A stretch of DNA of 10,195 bases from JACCUZ01 sp038246575 (lineage in GTDB: Bacteria > Actinomycetota > Actinomycetes > JACCUZ01), in NCBI GenBank assembly GCA_038246575.1, contig JBBRVU010000157.1, positions 1 to 10,195 of the forward strand, written 5' to 3'. Both the position numbers and the translations under genes were made by a program. This document shows, one piece after another, positions 1 to 6,169 of this stretch; positions within the stretch are counted from its first letter, which is position 1, and every line of letters begins with the position of its first letter. Below the pieces are notes generated by a model, which was given only the letters and a program-made list of their open reading frames with translations, was not told the origin of the DNA and made no database searches.

Positions 1-1
1 C

Positions 2-1354
2 GCGACCGTCGTCACGGTCGATGGCCCGACGGGTGCGGGCACCGTGCACAGCGACGGGCACGTGGTCGTCGTGGGCAACCGCATCACCGCAGTCGGCGCC
101 GGACGTGCTCCTGACGACGTACGACATGAGGCGGCGCGGGTCGTCGACGGCAGCGGCTGCCTGCTGACGCCCGGGTTGGTGAACACCCACCAGCACCTCT
201 ACCAGTGGGCCACGCGGGGCCTGGCCGTCGACGCGACGCTCTTCGAGTGGCTCACCGAGCTCTACCCCGTGTGGGCCGGCATCGACGAGGAGATCGTGCG
301 AGCGGCCTCGGCGGCTGCGCTGGGCTGGCTCGCGCGCACCGGCTGCACCACGAGCACCGACCACCACTACGTGTTCCCGCGCGACGGCGGCGACCTGCTC
401 GCCGCCGAGATCGGCGCGGCCGCCGCAGTCGGGCTGCGCTTCCACCCGACGCGCGGGTCGATGGACCTCGGGGCCAGCCAGGGCGGTCTGCCGCCGGACT
501 CCGTCGTCGAGGACCTCGACGCCGTGCTGGGGGCGACGGACTCCGCGATCGCACGCTTCCACGACCCGTCCGACGACTCGATGGTGCGGGTCGCGGTCGC
601 GCCTTGCTCGCCGTTCTCGGTGACGGCCAAGCTGATGACCGAGGCCGCGGGGCTCGCCCGCCAGCACGGCGTGCGCCTGCACACCCACCTGGCCGAGACC
701 GACGACGAGGAGTCGTTCTGCCAGGAACGCTTCGGCGCGACACCGACCGAGTACGTCGACTCGCTGGGCTGGCTCGGGGATGACGTGTGGATGGCTCACG
801 CTGTGCACCTCGACGATGCCGCGATCGCGCGGTTCGCCGCGACCGGAACGGGGGTGGCGCACTGCCCGTCCAGCAACGCCCGGCTCGGCGCCGGCATCGC
901 CCGCACCCGGGACCTGGTCGACGCGGGGGTGCCGGTCGGGCTCGGCGTCGACGGGGCCGCCTCCAACGAGGCGGGCTCGTTGCTCGAGGAGCTGCGCCAC
1001 GCGGCACTCTTCGCCCGGGCCCGGGGCGGCCCCGCGGCGCTCTCGGTCCGCGAGGCGTTGCGGCTGGCGACGATGGGTGGCGCCCAGGTGCTCGGCCGGT
1101 CGGGCGAGATCGGCTCGATCGAGGTCGGAAAGCTGGCCGACCTCGCACTGTGGCGGGTCGACACCCTGCCCCACGCCGGGATCGCCGACCCCGTCGCCGC
1201 GCTGGCCCTGGCCTCCAAGCCGCCGCTCGAGCTGCTGGTTGTCAACGGACTCCCGGTGGTCGAGACGGACCGGCTGGTGACCGTGGACGAGGACGTGCTG
1301 GCCCGCGACGCCGCGACGGCCTCGGCCCGGCTGCTGGAGCGGAGCGCGCGATGA
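2..1354 (+). CDS. 8-oxoguanine/guanine deaminase-type amidohydrolase (5' end missing)
   Basis: This cytosolic metal-dependent amidohydrolase probably deaminates 8-oxoguanine to urate, or guanine to xanthine. The frame is open to the left edge, and the residues before the first GTG (base 44) read ATVVTVDG, the usual N-terminal strand of this fold, so the true start lies upstream and GTG 44 is probably internal. Visible metal-site motifs are NTHQHLYQ (the HxH at bases 188-196), HTHLAET (from base 680), MAHAVH (His at 797) and GVDGAASNE (Asp at 950). The NTHQHLYQ...LFEWL pattern favours the 8-oxoguanine deaminase/AtzB-like branch over classic GuaD, but exact substrate is inferred. Its stop overlaps the next start as ATGA (1351-1354), so it is coupled to the xanthine dehydrogenase gene. 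Alternatives are guanine deaminase or another aminohydrolase of the SsnA/AtzB group. Confidence 0.82.
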   Translation, partial: ATVVTVDGPTGAGTVHSDGHVVVVGNRITAVGAGRAPDDVRHEAARVVDGSGCLLTPGLVNTHQHLYQWATRGLAVDATLFEWLTELYPVWAGIDEEIVRAASAAALGWLARTGCTTSTDHHYVFPRDGGDLLAAEIGAAAAVGLRFHPTRGSMDLGASQGGLPPDSVVEDLDAVLGATDSAIARFHDPSDDSMVRVAVAPCSPFSVTAKLMTEAAGLARQHGVRLHTHLAETDDEESFCQERFGATPTEYVDSLGWLGDDVWMAHAVHLDDAAIARFAATGTGVAHCPSSNARLGAGIARTRDLVDAGVPVGLGVDGAASNEAGSLLEELRHAALFARARGGPAALSVREALRLATMGGAQVLGRSGEIGSIEVGKLADLALWRVDTLPHAGIADPVAALALASKPPLELLVVNGLPVVETDRLVTVDEDVLARDAATASARLLERSAR

Positions 1355-3711
1355 GCACCACCGACACCACGAACATGAGCACGACAACCACCACCGGCCG
1401 GCCGGTGCGCACCGACGGCGGCGTCGGCACCGATGCGGCCCGGCCCGACGGCGTGCTCAAGGTGACCGGCGAGTTCGCCTACGGCAGCGATCTGTGGGCC
1501 GACGAGATGCTCTGGGGCGTCACGCTGCGCAGCCCGCACCCCGCGGCCCGGATCCGGTCGATCGACATCAGCGCTGCGCTCGCGGTGCCGGGCGTCTACG
1601 CGGTGCTGACCGCCGACGACGTGCCGGGTGCCAAGAGCTACGGTCTGGAGTTCGACGACCAGCCGGTGCTCGCGGGCGACGTGGTGCGCTACCAGGGGGA
1701 GCCGGTCGCCCTCGTCGCGGCCGAGCACCCGGAGACCGCCCGCCGGGCCGCGGCGCGCATCGTCGTGGACTACGAGGTGCTGGAGCCGATCACCGATGCG
1801 CGCGAGGCGCTCGGTCACCGCCCGGCCGCCGAACCGGTGCCCGACCTGCACCCCGAGCCGACGCCCGTCGTCGAGCGCAGCCGCGAGGCCGCGCCGCTGC
1901 ACCCCCGGGGCAACCTCATCCGGCACCTGAAGATCCGCAAGGGCGACGTCGACGCGGCCGCGGCGGAGTCCGACGTGGTGGTCGAGGGCGACTACGAGGT
2001 CGGCATGCAGGACCAGGCCTTCCTCGGGCCAGAGTCCGGGCTCGCCGTGCCCGCTGAGGACGGCGGCATCGACCTGTTCGTCGCCACCCAGTGGCTGCAC
2101 GTCGACCAGCAGCAGATCTGCCGCGCGCTGGATCTGCCACCGGAGCGGGTGCGGCTCACGCTGGCCGGGGTCGGCGGCGCGTTCGGTGGTCGCGAGGACC
2201 TCTCGATGCACGTGCACGCCTGCCTGCTGGCGTTGCACACCGGCAAGCCGGTGAAGATGTCGTACAACAGGGAGGAGTCGTTCTTCGGGCACGTGCACCG
2301 CCACCCCGCGCAGCTGCACTACGAGCACGGCTTCAGCCGTGACGGTGACCTGCGCTTTGTGCGCGCCACCATCTGGCTCGACGGCGGGGCCTACGCGTCG
2401 AGCAGTGCCGCGGTCGTGGGCAACGCCGGCCTGATGGGCATCGGGCCGTACGTCGTGCCCAACGTCTGGATGGACGCCTACGGCGCCTACACGAACAACC
2501 CGCCGTGCGGGGCGATGCGTGGCTTCGGCGCCGTGCAGGCCGCGTTCGCCTACGAGTCGCAGATGGACAAGGCAGCGGCGGCCCTGGGCATGGACCCGGT
2601 CGAGCTGCGCTGCCGCAACGCGATGGAAGAAGGATCCGTCGCACCCACCGGACAGGTCGTCGACAGCCCGGCGCCGGTCGCCGAGCTGCTGCGCCGGCTG
2701 CAGGCGATGCCGATGCCGGATGCCTTGGTGGGCAACGGATCCGGCAGTGGCCACGACCTACGCCGGATGCCGGGCGGGGTCGCGAACTCCACGCACGGCG
2801 AGGGTGTGCGGCGGGGCGTCGGCTATGCGGTCGCATACAAGAACATCGGGTTCTCCGAGGGCTTCGACGACTACTCGACGGCGCGGGTCCGGCTGGAGGT
2901 GACCGGCGGGGAGCCGGTCGTCACCGTGCACACCGCGGCCGCCGAGGTCGGGCAGGGTCTGGTCACGGTGCAGCAGCAGATCGCGCGCACCGAGCTCGGT
3001 GTCGAGCGGGTCGTCGTGGCTCCGGCCGACACGGCCGTCGGCAGCGGCGGCTCGTCGTCGGCATCGCGGCAGACCTACGTCACCGGCGGTGCGGTGCGCG
3101 AGGCGTGCGTGCGGGTGCGCGCTCGCGCCCTGGCACTGACCGGGCGCGACTCGTGGGACGACGTCGACGACGCCGTGCTCGTGCGGGCTCTCGGTGAGGA
3201 CGCCGTCGAGGAGACCGTCGAGTGGCGGCACCGGCCCACCGAGGCCGTCGACCCCGAGACGGGGCAGGGCTTTGCGCACGTGCAGTACGCGTTCGCCGCA
3301 CACCGCGCCGTCGTGGACGTGGACGTCGAGCTGGGGCTGGTCAAGGTCGTCGAGCTGGCCTGCACCCAGGACGTCGGCAAGGCGATCAACCCGCAGGCGG
3401 TCGTCGGGCAGATCCACGGCGGCAGCGCGCAGGGCCTCGGACTGGCGCTGATGGAGGAGGTCATCGTCACCGAGGGCATCATCCGCAACCCGTCCTTCAC
3501 CGACTACCTCATCCCGACCATCCTCGACATGCCGCCGATGACGGTCGACGTCCTCGAGCTGCCCGACCCGCACGCGCCCTACGGCCTGCGCGGTGTCGGC
3601 GAGCCGCCGACCATCTCGTCCGGCCCGGCAGTGCTCGCCGCCGTGCGTGCTGCGACCGGTCAGTTCCTCACCCGGGTGCCGATCCGCCCCGAGCACATCA
3701 CCGGCACCTGA
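1351..3711 (+). CDS. pucD: Xanthine dehydrogenase, molybdopterin-binding subunit (PucD type)
   Basis: This is the catalytic molybdenum-cofactor subunit of a multi-subunit xanthine dehydrogenase, which hydroxylates hypoxanthine and xanthine to urate. It has 786 residues: a Thr-rich leader (1-20), an a/b hammerhead domain (from about residue 35), then the two MoCo-binding domains. Aligned by eye without gaps to bovine XDH, Gln247 matches Gln767, Glu282 in GGAFGGRE matches Glu802, Arg390 and Phe392 in MRGFG match Arg912 and Phe914, and Glu751 in GVGEPP matches the catalytic Glu1261. The position of bovine Arg880 is Asn358. KNIGFS in the second MoCo domain is a PucD/XdhD-like feature. ATG 1351 is chosen because GGAG lies 6 bases upstream and it overlaps the previous stop; the open frame upstream of it is a shadow of the deaminase gene. 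ATG 1375 is an alternative. The FAD and iron-sulfur subunits must be encoded elsewhere, probably upstream. Confidence 0.9.
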   Translation: MSTTDTTNMSTTTTTGRPVRTDGGVGTDAARPDGVLKVTGEFAYGSDLWADEMLWGVTLRSPHPAARIRSIDISAALAVPGVYAVLTADDVPGAKSYGLEFDDQPVLAGDVVRYQGEPVALVAAEHPETARRAAARIVVDYEVLEPITDAREALGHRPAAEPVPDLHPEPTPVVERSREAAPLHPRGNLIRHLKIRKGDVDAAAAESDVVVEGDYEVGMQDQAFLGPESGLAVPAEDGGIDLFVATQWLHVDQQQICRALDLPPERVRLTLAGVGGAFGGREDLSMHVHACLLALHTGKPVKMSYNREESFFGHVHRHPAQLHYEHGFSRDGDLRFVRATIWLDGGAYASSSAAVVGNAGLMGIGPYVVPNVWMDAYGAYTNNPPCGAMRGFGAVQAAFAYESQMDKAAAALGMDPVELRCRNAMEEGSVAPTGQVVDSPAPVAELLRRLQAMPMPDALVGNGSGSGHDLRRMPGGVANSTHGEGVRRGVGYAVAYKNIGFSEGFDDYSTARVRLEVTGGEPVVTVHTAAAEVGQGLVTVQQQIARTELGVERVVVAPADTAVGSGGSSSASRQTYVTGGAVREACVRVRARALALTGRDSWDDVDDAVLVRALGEDAVEETVEWRHRPTEAVDPETGQGFAHVQYAFAAHRAVVDVDVELGLVKVVELACTQDVGKAINPQAVVGQIHGGSAQGLGLALMEEVIVTEGIIRNPSFTDYLIPTILDMPPMTVDVLELPDPHAPYGLRGVGEPPTISSGPAVLAAVRAATGQFLTRVPIRPEHITGT

Positions 3712-3718
3712 GCACCGC

Positions 3719-5059
3719 GTGAGCACACCCGATCTGGTGCTGCACGCCGCGCGGGCGGTGGTGGACGTGTCGGGCGAGTCGGCGGTCACCGTGTCGGTGC
3801 ACGACGGGGTCATCACCGACGTACGCCCGCTCGACCGCACCGTCGACGGCGCCGACACGGTCGAGCTCGGCGACGACGTGGTGCTGCTCCCCGGTCTGGT
3901 CGACACCCACGTCCACGTCAACGAGCCGGGGCGCACCGAGTGGGAGGGGTTCGCCACTGCCACCCGGGCGGCGGCCGCGGGTGGCGTGACGACGCTGGTC
4001 GACATGCCGCTGAACAGCCTGCCGCCGACGCTGGATCCCGACGCTCTGGCCGTGAAACGTGCTGCGGCACAGGGCCAGTGCCTGGTCGATGTCGGGTTCT
4101 GGGGCGGCGCGGTGCCGGGCAACCTCGGCCGGCTCGGGGTGTTCCTGGACGCCGGGGTGATGGGCGTGAAGTGCTTCCTGCCCGACTCGGGGGTCGAGGA
4201 GTTCCCGGCCCTCTCGGCGGACGAGCTGGTGCTGGCGGCCGAGGAGGTCGCGGCCGCCGACGGCCTGCTGCTGGTGCATGCGGAGGACCCCGCCGTGCTC
4301 GCCGGGGCACCAGCGGCGGCGGGCCGCTCGTACGACCGCTATCTCGTGTCCCGCCCGGCCGCGGCCGAGGACAGGGCGATCGAGCACGTGCTCGACGCGT
4401 CGAAGCGCACCGGCGCCCGCGTGCACATCGTGCACCTGTCCAGCGCGGGGTCGCTGCCGGCGATCGCGGCGGCGAAGGCGGACGGGGTGCGGGTGACGGT
4501 GGAGACCTGCCCGCACTACCTCGTGCTGGATGCGGCCGCCGTGCCGGACGGCGCCACGTCGTTCAAGTGCTGCCCGCCGGTGCGCGACGCGGCCAACCGC
4601 GACGCGCTCTGGGCCGGGCTCGCCGCCGGGACCGTCGACCTGGTGGTCAGCGACCACTCGCCGTGCACCGTCGACCTCAAGGACCTCGACACCGGCGACT
4701 TCGGCACCGCGTGGGGCGGAGTCTCGTCGCTGCAGCTCGGCCTGCCCGTGGTGTGGACCGAGGCGCGCCGGAGGAGTCACTCGCTGGCCGACGTCGTGCG
4801 CTGGATGGCGGCCGGGCCGGCCGCGCTGGTGGGCCTGACCAGCAAGGGTGGCATCCGGGCCGGCGCCGCGGCCGATCTCGTCGCCTTCGCAGCCGGGGCC
4901 GAGCAGGTGGTCGACCCGGCCCAGCTGCACCATCGCAACCCCGTCACTCCGTATGCCGGGGCGCGGCTCACCGGAGTCGTGCGGGCGACATGGTTGGCTG
5001 GGTCGCCGGTCGACCCGGGCCGGCCGGCCGGGCGGCTGCTGGCGAGAGGGGACGCGTGA
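3719..5059 (+). CDS. allB: Allantoinase
   Basis: This cytosolic amidohydrolase opens the hydantoin ring of (S)-allantoin to give allantoate. It has 446 residues, close to the usual AllB length of about 450. The signature DTHVHVNEPGRTEWEGF carries the first two metal-binding histidines (64 and 66). Lys151 in GVKCFL is the expected carboxylated bridging lysine, His187 (VHAED) and His239 (HIVHLSS) are the next metal ligands, ETCPHYL is present, and Asp312 in SDHSPC is the catalytic/metal aspartate. The NEPGRTEWEGF stretch separates it from dihydroorotase and hydantoinase. I chose GTG 3719 because it lies 7 bases after the pucD stop and gives a family-like N-terminus (STPDLVLHAARAVV); the ribosome site is weak, so translation may depend on coupling. 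The stop overlaps the allantoicase ATG by one base (TGATG). Confidence 0.95.
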   Translation: MSTPDLVLHAARAVVDVSGESAVTVSVHDGVITDVRPLDRTVDGADTVELGDDVVLLPGLVDTHVHVNEPGRTEWEGFATATRAAAAGGVTTLVDMPLNSLPPTLDPDALAVKRAAAQGQCLVDVGFWGGAVPGNLGRLGVFLDAGVMGVKCFLPDSGVEEFPALSADELVLAAEEVAAADGLLLVHAEDPAVLAGAPAAAGRSYDRYLVSRPAAAEDRAIEHVLDASKRTGARVHIVHLSSAGSLPAIAAAKADGVRVTVETCPHYLVLDAAAVPDGATSFKCCPPVRDAANRDALWAGLAAGTVDLVVSDHSPCTVDLKDLDTGDFGTAWGGVSSLQLGLPVVWTEARRRSHSLADVVRWMAAGPAALVGLTSKGGIRAGAAADLVAFAAGAEQVVDPAQLHHRNPVTPYAGARLTGVVRATWLAGSPVDPGRPAGRLLARGDA

Positions 5060-6093
5060 TGTCTGACCACCCCGATCTGCTCGCGCTGCCGGACCTGGCC
5101 GTGCGCACCTTCGGCGGAGCGGTGGTGTGGGCAAACGACGAGGCGTTCGCCGGCCGGGAGAACCTGGTCAACCCGGGGCCGGCGGCGTTCACCCCGCGCA
5201 CGTTCGGCGCCAAGGGCCAGGTCTACGACGGCTGGGAGACCCGCCGCCGCCGCGACCACCACGAGGGCAGTCACGACGAGGCCATCGTGCGACTCGGCGA
5301 GGCCGGAGTGGTGCGCGCGGTCGTCGTCGACACCAGTCACTTCACCGGCAACTTCCCGAGCGAGGCGTCGGTCGAGGCGCTGTGCGCCGACGGGCAGCCC
5401 TCGGTGCTGGACCTGGGTGACGCCACCTGGACGACGCTGGTGGAGCGGTCGCCGCTGCTGGGTGACAGCGCGAACGTCTTTCCGGTGTCCTCGGGTCGAC
5501 GCTGGACGCACGTCCGGCTGGGCATCTACCCCGACGGCGGCGTCGCCCGGTTCCGGGTGCACGGCGAGGTGGTGCCCGACCCGTGGCTCGTGACGGCGCT
5601 CGGCACCGTCGACCTGGCCGCCCTCGAGCTGGGCGGCCGGGTGACCGGGTGCAGCAACCTGTTCTACGGGTCGCCGGACCGGCTGATCGCGCCGGGACCG
5701 GCCCGCTCGATGGGCGAGGGGTGGGAGACCGCCCGGCGCCGCGACGACGGCAACGACTGGGTCGAGGTGCGGCTCGCGGCGCGCGGTCAGGTGCGGGTCG
5801 TCGAGCTGGACACGACCTGGTTCCTCGGCAATGCGCCGGGATCGGCGAGCCTCTCGGCGTACGACGGGAATGGTGACCCGGCCGGCGGGGGAGCCTGGTT
5901 CCCGGTGCTGGACCGCACCGCCCTGCAGCCCGACACCCGGCACCGGATCGTGCTGCCCGAGGCATCGACGCCGGTGACGCACGTCCGCCTCGACGTCTAC
6001 CCCGACGGCGGCATGGCCCGGCTGCGGCTGTGGGGCACCCCGACCCGCGACGGGTTGAGCGACCTGCGCTCCCGGTGGGACGAGACCTCGTGA
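5059..6093 (+). CDS. alc: Allantoicase
   Basis: Allantoicase (allantoate amidinohydrolase) hydrolyses allantoate to ureidoglycolate and urea. The 344-residue protein shows the family's internal duplication: repeat 1 has YDGWETRRRRD (Trp59), VVVDTSHFTGNFP and WTHVRLGIYPDGGVARFRVHG; repeat 2, about 160 residues later, has GEGWETARRRD (Trp222), VELDTTWFLGNAP and VTHVRLDVYPDGGMARLRLWG. Length and both repeats are intact. ATG 5059 overlaps the allantoinase stop and has AGGGGA 6 bases upstream; a GTG just before it is in frame but less likely. Using allantoicase, rather than the AllC-type allantoate amidohydrolase that releases ammonia, means the pathway yields urea and ureidoglycolate. It is the last gene of the first run, followed by a 76-base gap with an inverted repeat. 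Confidence 0.95.
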   Translation: MSDHPDLLALPDLAVRTFGGAVVWANDEAFAGRENLVNPGPAAFTPRTFGAKGQVYDGWETRRRRDHHEGSHDEAIVRLGEAGVVRAVVVDTSHFTGNFPSEASVEALCADGQPSVLDLGDATWTTLVERSPLLGDSANVFPVSSGRRWTHVRLGIYPDGGVARFRVHGEVVPDPWLVTALGTVDLAALELGGRVTGCSNLFYGSPDRLIAPGPARSMGEGWETARRRDDGNDWVEVRLAARGQVRVVELDTTWFLGNAPGSASLSAYDGNGDPAGGGAWFPVLDRTALQPDTRHRIVLPEASTPVTHVRLDVYPDGGMARLRLWGTPTRDGLSDLRSRWDETS

Positions 6094-6169
6094 CCCCGTT
6101 GTGGACCCGGACACACCGTGCGCGCCGTGAGTCTGGTGCGGGAGCGTCCACAACTCGGGTGGGAGCGTC
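6094..6169. promoter_or_regulatory. Gap with inverted and direct repeats before the DUF6986-UraD gene
   Basis: This is the only non-coding break inside the purine gene set. A perfect 9-base inverted repeat, GTTGTGGAC (6098-6106) and GTCCACAAC (6146-6154), is separated by 39 bases. GGGAGCGTC occurs twice as a direct repeat (6140-6148 and 6161-6169), 21 bases start to start or about two helical turns; the second copy supplies the GGGAG ribosome site, 4 bases before the GTG start. The layout suits an operator or internal promoter controlling the second run, but I see no convincing -10/-35 boxes. It could instead be a long-loop RNA hairpin or a dispersed repeat. Confidence 0.4.

Noticed and set aside
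787..1350. An N-terminal extension of about 188 residues on the XDH subunit
   Set aside because: It lies wholly over the deaminase gene in another frame, reads as Arg/Gly/Pro-rich sequence without family similarity, and the well-placed ATG 1351 with a GGAG site explains the start.
44..1354. GTG 44 as the true start of the deaminase
   Set aside because: The frame is open to base 2 and the residues before it (ATVVTVDG) fit the family's N-terminal strand, so the gene most likely starts upstream of the window.
6098..6154. DnaA boxes
   Set aside because: GTCCACAAC partly matches the actinobacterial DnaA box TTGTCCACA, but the copies lack the leading TT (one or two mismatches) and there is no cluster of boxes or AT-rich unwinding element.
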